From contig DIZF01000062.1 in NCBI GenBank assembly GCA_002427815.1, positions 151,566-215,565 of the forward strand: 64,000 bases of DNA, given 5' to 3'. Below the pieces are notes generated by a model, which searched no databases, was not told where the DNA came from, and saw only the letters and a list, made by a program, of their open reading frames with translations. This DNA is from Ramlibacter tataouinensis (GTDB taxonomy: Bacteria > Pseudomonadota > Gammaproteobacteria > Burkholderiales > Burkholderiaceae_C). This document shows, in pieces, positions 10,103 through 18,609 of this stretch. Each line of letters begins with the position of its first letter. Within the stretch, counting starts at the first letter, position 1. Made by a program: the position numbers and the translations under genes.

Positions 10103-12106
10103 TCATGCAACTTTCCGGCCGGAGCCGAAGGGCTGCTTGTCGTCCCACCACCGAAGCACACGCGCCACCGATTCTTCAATCGACAGGCTCGAGTTATCCA
10201 GCAGGAGGGCATCTTCGGCCGGCTTGAGCGGCGCAACGGCACGGGAGGAATCCCTGGCGTCACGCGCTTCCAGGTCTGCGCGAAGACTGTCAATTGTAAC
10301 GGAATTCCCCTTTGAAATCAACTGCTTATGCCGGCGCTCGGCACGCTGGCCGGCACTCGCCGTGAGGTAGACCTTCAGGTGGGCGTCGGGGAAGATCACG
10401 GTGCCCATGTCCCGGCCGTCGGCCACCAGGCCGGGCAGCCGCCGAAAGCCCTGCTGCAGGGCCACCAGGGCGGTGCGGACCGCGGGCAGCGCCGAAACCC
10501 TGGAAGCGTTCATGCCCGCCTCCTCGGTGCGGATCGCCTCCGTGACGTCGAGTTCGCCCAGCAGCACCTGGTCGCCCAGGAAGCGCACCGGCAGTGTTTC
10601 AGCCAGTTTGCCGATGCGGTGCTCGTGCGCACTGTCCAATTCCAGTCCGGCCCGTATCGCGGCCAGGGCGGCGATACGGTACAGCGCGCCGGAGTCCAGG
10701 TAGTGGTAGCCCAGCTGGCGCGCGACCTCCGACGCCAGTGTTCCCTTGCCCGAGGCCGTCGGGCCATCGATGCAGATCACGGGAATGCGCGGCGGCGCCG
10801 TGCGCACCACCGAGAACAGTGCCTCGAAGTAATCCGGGAAGGTCTTGGCCACGCAGGCCGGATCCTGGATCCGCACCGGCACGCCATCCGGGTTGAAGGC
10901 GGCCAGCGAAAAGCACATGGCGACGCGGTGGTCGTCGTAAGTCCGGATGCTCGCCGCCTGCCATTGCCGCGGCGGGGTGATCGCGATGAAGTCCGGCCCT
11001 TCGTCCACGGCGGCGCCGAGCTTGCGCAGCTCGGTGGCCATGGCCGCCAGCCGGTCGGTTTCCTTGACGCGCCAGCTGGCGATATTGCGCAGCTTGCTGG
11101 GCCCGTCCGCATACAAGGCCAGTATCGCCAGGGTCATGGCCGCGTCCGGGATGTGGTTGCAGTCCAGGTCGACGGCGCGCAGCGGCCAGGCGCCGCGCGA
11201 AACCTCCACCCAGTTCGGACCGCCCCGCACATGGGCGCCCATCTGCCGCACGGCATCGATGAAGCGGATGTCGCCCTGAATGGAATCCTCGCCCACGCCG
11301 CTGATCCGCACGGGATTCCCCGGTTCGGCCGCGATCACCCCGAGCGCGATGAAATAGCTGGCCGACGAGGCGTCGGCTTCCACCTGGAGGTCTCCCGGCG
11401 ACTGGTAGCGGCTGCCGGCCGGAATCGTGAAGCGCTGCCAGCCGTCCCGCGCCACGCGGATGCCGAACTGCTGCAGCATGTTCAGCGTGATCTCGATGTA
11501 GGGCTTGGAGATCAGCTCGCCCACCACCTCGATCACGATGTCCTGCCGGGATACCAGCGGCAGCGCCATCAGCAAGGCGGTGAGGAACTGGCTGGAAACG
11601 TCGCCGCGCACCCGGATCGGGGCGTCGAGCCGAAGCTGCGGCCGGCCGATGCGCAGCGGCGGGTAGCCCGCCACGCCGAGATAATGGATGTCGCAGCCCA
11701 GTTGCCGCAAGGCATCGACCAGGTCGCCGATCGGCCGCTCGTGCATGCGGGCGACGCCGCTTAACTCGAACTCGCCGCCGATCACCGCGAGCGCGGCCGT
11801 CAGCGGTCGCATGGCCGTTCCGGCATTGCCCAGGAACAGCCTGGCGCGGCCCGCCGGCGGCCGGCCCCCCAGCCCCGTGATTTCAATCGTGGTCCCACTG
11901 TGCCTGACGCCGCACCCCAGGGCCCGCAAGGCGTCCAGCATGACGCGGGTGTCATCGGAATCGAGCAGGTCGTGCAGGCGGGTGGTGCCGCCGCTCAGCG
12001 CCGCCAGCAGCAGGACCCGGTTGGAGATGCTTTTCGAGCCGGGCAGGCGCACTGTTCCCGCGGCGCCGTCCAGCGGCGGAATGTCCAGGAAACCGGTCGC
12101 GAACAT
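10103..12106 (-). CDS. aroA-cmk: Fused EPSP synthase and cytidylate kinase, 667 aa
   Basis: Residues about 1-440 are 3-phosphoshikimate 1-carboxyvinyltransferase: LPGSKSISNRVLLLAAL near the start, LGNAGTAMRPL, and RVKETDRLAAMATELRKLG. This enzyme makes EPSP in the shikimate pathway. Residues about 443-667 are CMP/dCMP kinase, beginning VICIDGPTASGKGTLASEVA (P-loop) and containing YLDSGALYR. The two are usually separate neighbouring genes; fusions are known in Burkholderiales. Both halves look intact. The gene lies between tyrA and rpsA, 64 nt after tyrA. Confidence 0.95.
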   Translation of the reverse strand: MFATGFLDIPPLDGAAGTVRLPGSKSISNRVLLLAALSGGTTRLHDLLDSDDTRVMLDALRALGCGVRHSGTTIEITGLGGRPPAGRARLFLGNAGTAMRPLTAALAVIGGEFELSGVARMHERPIGDLVDALRQLGCDIHYLGVAGYPPLRIGRPQLRLDAPIRVRGDVSSQFLTALLMALPLVSRQDIVIEVVGELISKPYIEITLNMLQQFGIRVARDGWQRFTIPAGSRYQSPGDLQVEADASSASYFIALGVIAAEPGNPVRISGVGEDSIQGDIRFIDAVRQMGAHVRGGPNWVEVSRGAWPLRAVDLDCNHIPDAAMTLAILALYADGPSKLRNIASWRVKETDRLAAMATELRKLGAAVDEGPDFIAITPPRQWQAASIRTYDDHRVAMCFSLAAFNPDGVPVRIQDPACVAKTFPDYFEALFSVVRTAPPRIPVICIDGPTASGKGTLASEVARQLGYHYLDSGALYRIAALAAIRAGLELDSAHEHRIGKLAETLPVRFLGDQVLLGELDVTEAIRTEEAGMNASRVSALPAVRTALVALQQGFRRLPGLVADGRDMGTVIFPDAHLKVYLTASAGQRAERRHKQLISKGNSVTIDSLRADLEARDARDSSRAVAPLKPAEDALLLDNSSLSIEESVARVLRWWDDKQPFGSGRKVA

Positions 12107-12170
12107 CAGCTCTCCGCAGGGGCGGCGGCCATCTGACCGTGCGACGCTGCGATCCGCATCCGATGCCTCG

Positions 12171-13043
12171 TCATTTCCGGGTCGGCCCCATGCGCCAGTT
12201 GGTCCGGGTCTCGCTGGCCTGCTCGATCAGGACTTCCAGAGCGTCGCCGTCGCTGTTCTCGATCATCGCTTCCATGGCCTGCAACGTGTCCTTGAACAGT
12301 TTCGACTGGGCCAGCAACTCGTTGCGGTTGGCCAGCAGGATGTCGCGCCACACCTTCGGATCGCTGGCGGCGATGCGGGTGAAGTCGCGAAACCCCGGGC
12401 CGGCCAGGGTGAGGAAATCCAGGCCCTGTTCCTGCGTCGCGATGGCGTTGATGAGCGCGAAGGCGATCAGATGGGGCAGGTGGCTGACCGCCGCGAAAGC
12501 AGCGTCATGCGCGTCGGGCGTCATCCGCATCACCCTGCAGCCCAGAGCGCCCCACAGTTGCACCGCGTTTTCCAGCTGAATGGGATTCGTGCGATCGATC
12601 GGCGTGAGGATGACCTGCTTGTCGACGTAGAGATCGGCGTCGGCATGCTCCACGCCGGACACCTCCTTGCCCGTGACCGGATGGCAGGGAACGAAAGAGC
12701 CGATGTGGTCGCGCAGCACCCGGCGGGCAGCATCGATCACGTCGCGCTTGGTCGACCCCACGTCCATGATCAGCATCTTGTCGGTGACCAGGTGCCTGAT
12801 CGCCTTCAGGGTGGCCTCTGTGGCAGCGACCGGCACCGCCAGCAGCACGACGTCGGCACCGGCAACCGCCAGCAGGGCCGATGGCGCTTCCACATCGATC
12901 ACGCCCATCTGACGGGCGCGTTCGGTCGTGGAGGGCGACTTGCTGTAGCCGACGACCCGTTTCACGAGGCCCGCGCGCTTGAGCGCGAGTGCGAACGATC
13001 CGCCCATCAGGCCGCAGCCGATCAGACCAAGCTGCTCAAACAT
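12171..13043 (-). CDS. tyrA: Prephenate dehydrogenase family protein, 290 aa
   Basis: TyrA oxidatively decarboxylates prephenate to 4-hydroxyphenylpyruvate in tyrosine synthesis (some homologues use arogenate). The N-terminus has a dinucleotide-binding motif, LGLIGCGLMGGSFALALKRA, followed by GSTKRDVIDA and CHPVTGKEVSGVEHA, a typical active-site stretch with the catalytic His. No chorismate mutase or ACT domain is attached. The ATG at 13043 gives the standard start; a longer frame of 13 codons upstream is not needed. It sits between pheA and aroA-cmk. Confidence 0.93.
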   Translation of the reverse strand: MFEQLGLIGCGLMGGSFALALKRAGLVKRVVGYSKSPSTTERARQMGVIDVEAPSALLAVAGADVVLLAVPVAATEATLKAIRHLVTDKMLIMDVGSTKRDVIDAARRVLRDHIGSFVPCHPVTGKEVSGVEHADADLYVDKQVILTPIDRTNPIQLENAVQLWGALGCRVMRMTPDAHDAAFAAVSHLPHLIAFALINAIATQEQGLDFLTLAGPGFRDFTRIAASDPKVWRDILLANRNELLAQSKLFKDTLQAMEAMIENSDGDALEVLIEQASETRTNWRMGPTRK

Positions 13044-13136
13044 GTGTGACCAGGAATGTTGGGCGCCCCCGGGCCACGGCAAGCCGCGTGGGCCGCTGGT
13101 GGCGCGCAGGAAAAATTGAAAAATGCGGGGGCCACA

Positions 13137-14219
13137 TCAGTCGCCTACCGGATAAGTGCCGAGCACCTTGTAGAAGGCGCACAGCGATTGCAGATCCTTC
13201 AGCGCCGCCGCCACGTGCGGTTGCGAGGGGTGCCCCTCGACGTCGATATAGAAATAATATTCCCACTGACCCGAGCGGGCCGGGCGCGACTCGAAGCGCG
13301 TCATGGACACCCCGTGGCGCTTGAGCGGCACCAGGATGTCGTGAACCGCGCCCGGCCGGTTGGGCACCGAGACCACCAGGCTCACGCAATCCTTGCCCGA
13401 AGCCTGCGGCGCTTCGAGCACCTGCGGCAGGCAGACGACGGCGAAGCGGGTGCGGTTGAAGGGATCGTCCTGGATCGCATGCGCGGCCACATGCAGGCCG
13501 AACGCGGTGCCGGCCCGCTCGCTGGCGATGGCCGCCCACGCCGGGTGTGTGGCCGCCAGCCGGGCCCCTTCGGCATTGCTCGGCACGGCGCGGCGCTCCG
13601 CCTTGGGCAGGTGCTTGTTCAGCCAGCTCTGGCATTGCGCGAGCGCCTGGGGATGCGCCAGCACCACCTCGATGCCTTCGGGCGAGTTGGACTGGCGCAG
13701 CAGATGATGGCGCACCAGCAGGCTGATTTCGCCGACGATGTGCAGCGGGGACTGCAGCAGCAGATCGAGCGACCGCGTGACCACACCCTCGCTGTTGTTT
13801 TCCACCGGTACCACTCCGAAGCCGGCGGTTCCCGCTGTCGCGGCATGGAACACCTCGTCGAAGCTCACGCAGGGCACATGCTCGATGCTCGATCCGAAGA
13901 ACTGGACGGCGGCCTGCTCGCTGAATGTCCCGGCCGGGCCCAGGTAGGCCACGCGCTGAGGCGCCTCCAGCGCGCGGCAGGCCGACATGATCTCGCGCCA
14001 GATGGTGGCGACGCTGGCGTTCTTCAGCGGGCCGGGGTTGGTGTCCTGCAGGCCGTTGATGACCTGGGCTTCGCGTTCGGGCCGGAACACGGGTGAGCCC
14101 TCGGCGCGTTTGATCTCGCCCACCTCATTGGCCAGCGCAGCGCGCCGGTTCAGCAGTTCCAGGAGCTCGCGATCGACGGCGTCGATTTCAATGCGCAGCC
14201 GGGTCAAGTCCTGGCTCAT
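13137..14219 (-). CDS. pheA: Bifunctional chorismate mutase / prephenate dehydratase (P-protein), 360 aa
   Basis: The protein converts chorismate to prephenate and on to phenylpyruvate. Domains in order: AroQ chorismate mutase (RLRIEIDAVDRELLELLNRR, residues about 5-80), prephenate dehydratase (VAYLGPAGTFSEQAA, then PVENNSEGVV), and a C-terminal ACT domain with the phenylalanine-sensing ESRPAR motif, so feedback inhibition by Phe is expected. Its ATG shares one base with the gyrA stop (TGATG), so translation may be coupled. In many relatives serC lies between gyrA and pheA; here it is absent. Confidence 0.95.
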   Translation of the reverse strand: MSQDLTRLRIEIDAVDRELLELLNRRAALANEVGEIKRAEGSPVFRPEREAQVINGLQDTNPGPLKNASVATIWREIMSACRALEAPQRVAYLGPAGTFSEQAAVQFFGSSIEHVPCVSFDEVFHAATAGTAGFGVVPVENNSEGVVTRSLDLLLQSPLHIVGEISLLVRHHLLRQSNSPEGIEVVLAHPQALAQCQSWLNKHLPKAERRAVPSNAEGARLAATHPAWAAIASERAGTAFGLHVAAHAIQDDPFNRTRFAVVCLPQVLEAPQASGKDCVSLVVSVPNRPGAVHDILVPLKRHGVSMTRFESRPARSGQWEYYFYIDVEGHPSQPHVAAALKDLQSLCAFYKVLGTYPVGD

Positions 14220-16855
14220 CAGCCCTGGCCCTCGGGACCCGCGGCTTCGGCGGCGTCGCCTTCAGCCGGGTTGGCGTCGTTTTCCACGATCCGTTGCAGC
14301 CCGCTGAGTTTGGAGCCTTCGTCCAGGCCGATCAGCGTCACCCCCTGGGTGGCCCGGCCGAGCTCGCGTATTTCGCTGACCCGGGTGCGCACCAGCACGC
14401 CCTTGTCGGTGATCAGCATGATCTCGTCGTCGGCATGCACCAGGGTGGCGGCGACGACCTTGCCGTTGCGCTCGCTCTGCTGGATGGCGATCATGCCCTT
14501 GGTGCCACGGCCATGGCGCGTGTATTCGGAGATCGGCGTGCGCTTGCCGTAGCCGTTCACCGTCGCGGTCAACACGCTCTGCTGCTCGTCCTCGGCCACC
14601 AGCATGGCGATCACGCCCTGAACCTCATCGAGCATCATTCCGCGCACCCCGCGCGTGTTGCGCCCTGTGGGCCGCACATCGTTTTCATCGAAGCGCACGG
14701 CCTTGCCGCCGTCGCTGAACAGCATCACATCGTGCTTGCCGTCGGTCAGGGCTGCGCCGATCAGGTAGTCGCCCTCGTCCAGGTCCACCGCGATGATGCC
14801 GAGCTTGCGCGGATTGCTGAATTCGTCCAGCGCCGTCTTCTTCACGGTCCCCATCGACGTGCCCATGAATACGTAGTGATCCGCCGGGAAGCTGCGGAAC
14901 TCGCCCGTCAGCGGCAACACGACATTGATCTTCTCGCCGTCCTGCAGCGGAAACATGTTGACGATGGGCCGGCCGCGCGATCCGCGCGATCCCGACGGCA
15001 CTTCCCAGACCTTGAGCCAGTACATGCGGCCGCGGTTCGAGAAGCACAGGATCCAGTCGTGCGTGTTGGCGATGAAGAGCTGGTCGACCCAGTCGTCTTC
15101 CTTGGTGGCGGTGGCCTGCTTGCCCCGCCCACCGCGCTTTTGCGCCCGGTATTCGCTCACGGGCTGGCTCTTGATATAGCCGCCGTGCGACAGGGTCACC
15201 ACCATGTCGGTCGGCGTGATCAGGTCTTCGGTCGCCAGGTCCTGGGCGTTGTGTTCGATGATGCTGCGGCGCGCGCCGGGCTTGGTCTGGCCGAACTCCA
15301 GCTTGAGAGCCGTGAGTTCTTCGCCGATGATGGTCGACACCCGTGCCGGGCGGGCCAGGATATCGAGCAGGTCATCGATCTCGGCCATCACATCCTTGTA
15401 TTCCGCGACGATCTTGTCCTGCTCCAGCCCGGTCAGGCGTTGCAGGCGCATCTGCAGGATTTCCTGGGCCTGGGTGTCCGACAGACGGTACAGCCCGTCG
15501 CCCCCCATGCCGAACTCGCGTTCCAGGCCGTCGGGGCGATAGTCGTCGGCGTTGATGACCCCGCCGTCGGCGCGCGTGCGTGTCAACATCTCGCGCACCA
15601 GCTTGCTGTCCCAGGACCGGCTCATCAGCTCGGCTTTGGCGACCGGCGGCGTGGGTGCGTTGCGGATGATGGCGATGAATTCGTCGATATTGGCCAGCGC
15701 CACCGCCAGCCCCTCCAGCACATGGCCGCGCTCGCGGGCTTTGCGCAGGGCGAACACCGTGCGGCGGGTGACCACTTCGCGGCGGTGCTGCAGGAAGACC
15801 TGGATGAGGTCTTTCAGGGTACACAAACGAGGCTGCCCGTCGATCAGCGCCACCATGTTGATGCCGAACGTGTCCTGCAGCTGGGTCTGCTTGTACAGAT
15901 TGTTGAGCACGACCTCCGGCACTTCGCCGCGCTTGAGTTCTATCACCAGCCGCATGCCGGACTTGTCGCTCTCGTCCTGGATGTGGCTGATGCCCTCGAT
16001 CTTCTTTTCATTGACCAGCTCGGCCATGCGCTCCTGGAGCGTCTTCTTGTTCACCTGGTAGGGCAGCTCATCGACGATGATCGCCTGGCGCTGGCCCCGG
16101 TCGATATCCTCGAAATGGCACTTGGCCCGCATCACCACCTTGCCCCGGCCGGTGCGGTAGCCCTCCTTCACCCCATTGATGCCGTAGATGATCGCGGCCG
16201 TCGGAAAATCGGGCGCCGGCACGATTTCCATCAACTCATCGATGGTCGCTTCCGGGTTGCGCAGCAGGTGCAGGCAGGCATCCACCACTTCATTGAGGTT
16301 GTGCGGAGGGATGTTCGTCGCCATCCCCACCGCAATGCCGCCGGACCCGTTGACCAGCAGGTTGGGCAGCCGGCTGGGCAGGACCAGCGGTTCCTTCTCG
16401 CTGCCGTCGTAGTTGGGGCCGAAGTCGACGGTTTCCTTGTCGATGTCGGCCAGCATCTCATGCGCGATCTTGGCCAACCGGATTTCGGTGTAGCGCATGG
16501 CCGCCGCGTTGTCGCCGTCCACCGACCCGAAGTTCCCCTGGCCGTCCACCAGCATGTGGCGCATGGAGAAGTCCTGCGCCATGCGAACGATGGTGTCGTA
16601 AACCGACTGGTCGCCGTGCGGGTGGTACTTGCCGATCACGTCGCCGACGATGCGGGCGGACTTCTTGTAGGGTCGGTTCCAGTCGTTGTTGAGCTCATGC
16701 ATCGCATACAGCACACGCCGGTGCACCGGCTTGAGGCCGTCGCGGGCATCCGGCAGAGCGCGCCCCACGATCACGCTCATGGCGTAATCGAGGTAGCTGC
16801 GCCGCATCTCCTCTTCCAGACTGATGGGGAGGGTTTCTTTGGCGAATTGGGTCAT
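14219..16855 (-). CDS. gyrA: DNA gyrase subunit A, 878 aa
   Basis: GyrA is the DNA breakage-reunion subunit of gyrase. The catalytic tyrosine lies in AAMRYTEIRLAKIA and the beta-pinwheel C-terminal domain carries the GyrA box QKRGGRGKQAT. The start MTQFAKETLPISLEEEMRRS is canonical, so numbering matches E. coli. In the quinolone-resistance region, positions 81-87 read GDQSVYD: Gln at 83 where E. coli has Ser, with Asp87 kept. The gene is divergent from ompA and heads the minus-strand run into pheA. Confidence 0.97.
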   Translation of the reverse strand: MTQFAKETLPISLEEEMRRSYLDYAMSVIVGRALPDARDGLKPVHRRVLYAMHELNNDWNRPYKKSARIVGDVIGKYHPHGDQSVYDTIVRMAQDFSMRHMLVDGQGNFGSVDGDNAAAMRYTEIRLAKIAHEMLADIDKETVDFGPNYDGSEKEPLVLPSRLPNLLVNGSGGIAVGMATNIPPHNLNEVVDACLHLLRNPEATIDELMEIVPAPDFPTAAIIYGINGVKEGYRTGRGKVVMRAKCHFEDIDRGQRQAIIVDELPYQVNKKTLQERMAELVNEKKIEGISHIQDESDKSGMRLVIELKRGEVPEVVLNNLYKQTQLQDTFGINMVALIDGQPRLCTLKDLIQVFLQHRREVVTRRTVFALRKARERGHVLEGLAVALANIDEFIAIIRNAPTPPVAKAELMSRSWDSKLVREMLTRTRADGGVINADDYRPDGLEREFGMGGDGLYRLSDTQAQEILQMRLQRLTGLEQDKIVAEYKDVMAEIDDLLDILARPARVSTIIGEELTALKLEFGQTKPGARRSIIEHNAQDLATEDLITPTDMVVTLSHGGYIKSQPVSEYRAQKRGGRGKQATATKEDDWVDQLFIANTHDWILCFSNRGRMYWLKVWEVPSGSRGSRGRPIVNMFPLQDGEKINVVLPLTGEFRSFPADHYVFMGTSMGTVKKTALDEFSNPRKLGIIAVDLDEGDYLIGAALTDGKHDVMLFSDGGKAVRFDENDVRPTGRNTRGVRGMMLDEVQGVIAMLVAEDEQQSVLTATVNGYGKRTPISEYTRHGRGTKGMIAIQQSERNGKVVAATLVHADDEIMLITDKGVLVRTRVSEIRELGRATQGVTLIGLDEGSKLSGLQRIVENDANPAEGDAAEAAGPEGQG

Positions 16856-16886
16856 TTAGAAGGTGGAACGCGGCGCGGAGCCCTCG

Positions 16887-16892
16887 ATTTTA
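16887..16892 (-). promoter_or_regulatory. Possible -10 box for gyrA
   Basis: TAAAAT on the minus strand, 31 nt upstream of the gyrA ATG. No convincing -35 is visible at standard spacing. Confidence 0.35.
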
Positions 16893-16973
16893 CGTTGAAG
16901 GCGCTCTTGTCGCGAACGGGCAACAGAACTCGGGAATGAGGTTTTGTCCTACGTGGTTGAGTCGGCCAATTCG

Positions 16974-17001
16974 TTGATTGTGTAAGGACGTGTGGCACAA
17001 T
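16974..17001 (+). promoter_or_regulatory. Possible sigma-70 promoter of the ompA-like gene
   Basis: TTGATT (16974-16979), 16-nt spacer, CACAAT (16996-17001), 82 nt upstream of the ATG. This would leave a leader of about 75 nt, common for major outer-membrane proteins. Confidence 0.4.
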
Positions 17002-17083
17002 AAGTTTGACGCTTTTGGTGATGGTCACCTTAAACGTAGTGTTTACGCAGCGCGGCTGCGGCTTTTTCCCCAAGAGGAGAACC

Positions 17084-17767
17084 ATGAAGAAACTGAACAA
17101 AGTGGCGCTGGCGTTCGCCGTGGCTGCGCTGGCGACGGCCGCGGGCGCGCAAACCCGGGTGACCGCAGCCGATGGTGGCAACCGCATCGACAACTGGCAA
17201 AACGGGACCGGCGAATACGTCTGGAAGAACGGCACCAATGAGCTGTGCTGGCGTGATGCTTTCTGGACCCCTGCCACTGCCGCCAAGGGCTGCGATGGTG
17301 CTCTGGTCGCGGCCGCTCCGGCGCCGGCTCCGGCGCCCGTCGCCCGTCCTGCTGCCCCGCCTCCTCCGGCCGCCGCCGCGCCCAAGCCCGCTCCTCAGCC
17401 GCCGGCCGCCACCAAGGTGACCTACGCCGCCGACGCTTTCTTCGACTTTGACAAGTCGGTGCTCAAGCCCGAAGGCAAAGCCAAGCTCGACGATCTGGTC
17501 GGCAAGGTCAAGGGTATCAACCTGGAAGTGATCATCGCCGTGGGCCACACCGACTCGATCGGTACCGACGCTTACAACCAGCGTCTGTCAGTGCGTCGCG
17601 CCGAAGCCGTCAAGGCCTATCTCGTGTCCAAGGGCATCGAGAAGAACCGCGTGTACACCGAAGGCAAGGGCGAAAAGCAGCCTGTGGCCGACAACAAGAC
17701 CGCCGAAGGCCGCGCCAAGAACCGCCGCGTGGAAATCGAAGTGGTCGGTACCCGCGCCAACAAATAA
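17084..17767 (+). CDS. OmpA-family outer membrane protein, 227 aa
   Basis: A signal peptide (residues 1-22, cut after AGA) is followed by a short N-terminal segment with two cysteines (ELCWRDAFW, AKGCDGAL), a Pro/Ala-rich linker (about residues 75-108), and a C-terminal OmpA/MotB peptidoglycan-binding domain: AFFDFDKSVLKPEGK, GHTDSIGTDAYNQRLSVRRA, and KGEKQPVADNKTAEGRAKNR. There is no room for an eight-stranded barrel, so this is the short betaproteobacterial type that anchors the envelope to peptidoglycan. A strong ribosome-binding site (AGAGGAGA) sets the ATG. It is divergent from gyrA and followed by a strong terminator. Confidence 0.92.
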   Translation: MKKLNKVALAFAVAALATAAGAQTRVTAADGGNRIDNWQNGTGEYVWKNGTNELCWRDAFWTPATAAKGCDGALVAAAPAPAPAPVARPAAPPPPAAAAPKPAPQPPAATKVTYAADAFFDFDKSVLKPEGKAKLDDLVGKVKGINLEVIIAVGHTDSIGTDAYNQRLSVRRAEAVKAYLVSKGIEKNRVYTEGKGEKQPVADNKTAEGRAKNRRVEIEVVGTRANK

Positions 17768-17798
17768 GCTTACGGCAGGTGTTCGACGCTTGCGTCGC

Positions 17799-17840
17799 GC
17801 CTGCGCTAACAATTGCGCGTAGCGCTTGTTAGGCGTAGGC
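17799..17840. repeat. Imperfect inverted repeat after the ompA-like gene
   Basis: The left arm GCCTGCGCTAACAA (17799-17812) is nearly complementary to the right arm TTGTTAGGCGTAGGC (17826-17840). It lies between the ompA-like stop and its terminator and may stabilise the 3' end of the mRNA. Confidence 0.5.
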
Positions 17841-17844
17841 AAAG

Positions 17845-17869
17845 AAAGGCCCCGCATGCGGGGCCTTTT
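17845..17869 (+). terminator. Rho-independent terminator after the ompA-like gene
   Basis: AAAGGCCCCGC (17845-17855), loop AT, GCGGGGCCTTT (17858-17868), then T. An 11-bp perfect stem with a short U-tract. Confidence 0.9.
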
Positions 17870-17895
17870 GCTTGGGCGCGCCGTTGCGCGACAAT
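17868..17895 (+). promoter_or_regulatory. Possible promoter of ubiG
   Basis: TTGCTT (17868-17873), 16-nt spacer, GACAAT (17890-17895). The -35 overlaps the T-run of the preceding terminator. The -10 ends 6 nt before the ubiG ATG, so the transcript may be leaderless. Confidence 0.45.
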
Positions 17896-17901
17896 CGAGG
17901 C

Positions 17902-18609
17902 ATGACTGAAATCGTGAACGCCGACCCGGCGGAACTGGCCAAATTCTCGGACCTCGCCCACCACTGGTGGGATCCAGAAAGCGAATTCAGGCCGCTGCAC
18001 CAGATCAATCCCCTGCGGCTCGACTGGATCCAGTCGCATCTGCCCCTGGCCGGCAAGCGCGTGCTGGACGTCGGCTGTGGCGGTGGCATCCTGGCGGATG
18101 CCATGGCGCGCAAGGGCGCTCAGGTGCTGGGAATCGACCTGGCCACCAAGGCCTTGAAAGTCGCACAGTTGCACGCCCTGGAAGCCCAGACCGCCAACGT
18201 CGAGTATCGCGAGGTGAGCGCCGAGGCGCTGGCGGCCGAGCAGCCGGGCGGTTTCGACGCTGTCACCTGCATGGAAATGCTCGAACACGTGCCCGACCCG
18301 GCCTCGGTGGTACGCGCCTGCGCCACCCTGGTCAAGCCCGGCGGCTGGGTCTTCTTTTCGACCATCAACCGCAACCCCAAGTCCTTCGTGATGGCCATCG
18401 TCGGCGCTGAGTACGTGCTCAACCTGCTGCCCCGCGGCACGCACGAGTACCTGAAATTCATCCGGCCGAGCGAGCTGGCCGGGTATTGCCGGGCGGTCGA
18501 CCTGCACCTGGTCCAGACCCGGGGCATGGGATACAACCCGTTCACCCGCCGCTACTGGTTGTCGTCCAACACCGACGTCAACTACCTGTTCGCGACTCAG
18601 AGAGCCTGA
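17902..18609 (+). CDS. ubiG: Ubiquinone biosynthesis O-methyltransferase UbiG, 235 aa
   Basis: UbiG carries out both O-methylations of the ubiquinone ring, using S-adenosylmethionine. The SAM-binding motif VLDVGCGGGILADAMARKGA lies at about residues 54-73, and the N-terminus has the family segment FSDLAHHWWDPESEF. CMEMLEHVPDP and STINRNPKSF are also typical. The ATG at 17902 is chosen over a codon 30 nt upstream. The stop overlaps the gph start by one base. Confidence 0.95.
   Translation: MTEIVNADPAELAKFSDLAHHWWDPESEFRPLHQINPLRLDWIQSHLPLAGKRVLDVGCGGGILADAMARKGAQVLGIDLATKALKVAQLHALEAQTANVEYREVSAEALAAEQPGGFDAVTCMEMLEHVPDPASVVRACATLVKPGGWVFFSTINRNPKSFVMAIVGAEYVLNLLPRGTHEYLKFIRPSELAGYCRAVDLHLVQTRGMGYNPFTRRYWLSSNTDVNYLFATQRA

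Noticed and set aside
14294..16939. Very long open frame on the plus strand opposite gyrA
   Set aside because: It mirrors the codon bias of the GC-rich gyrA gene; its translation is rich in His, Arg, Ala and Val with no family motif.
17799..17840. Integron attC site
   Set aside because: It has TAACAA/TTGTTA-like ends, but is too short, lacks proper R and L boxes, and there is no integrase or cassette nearby.
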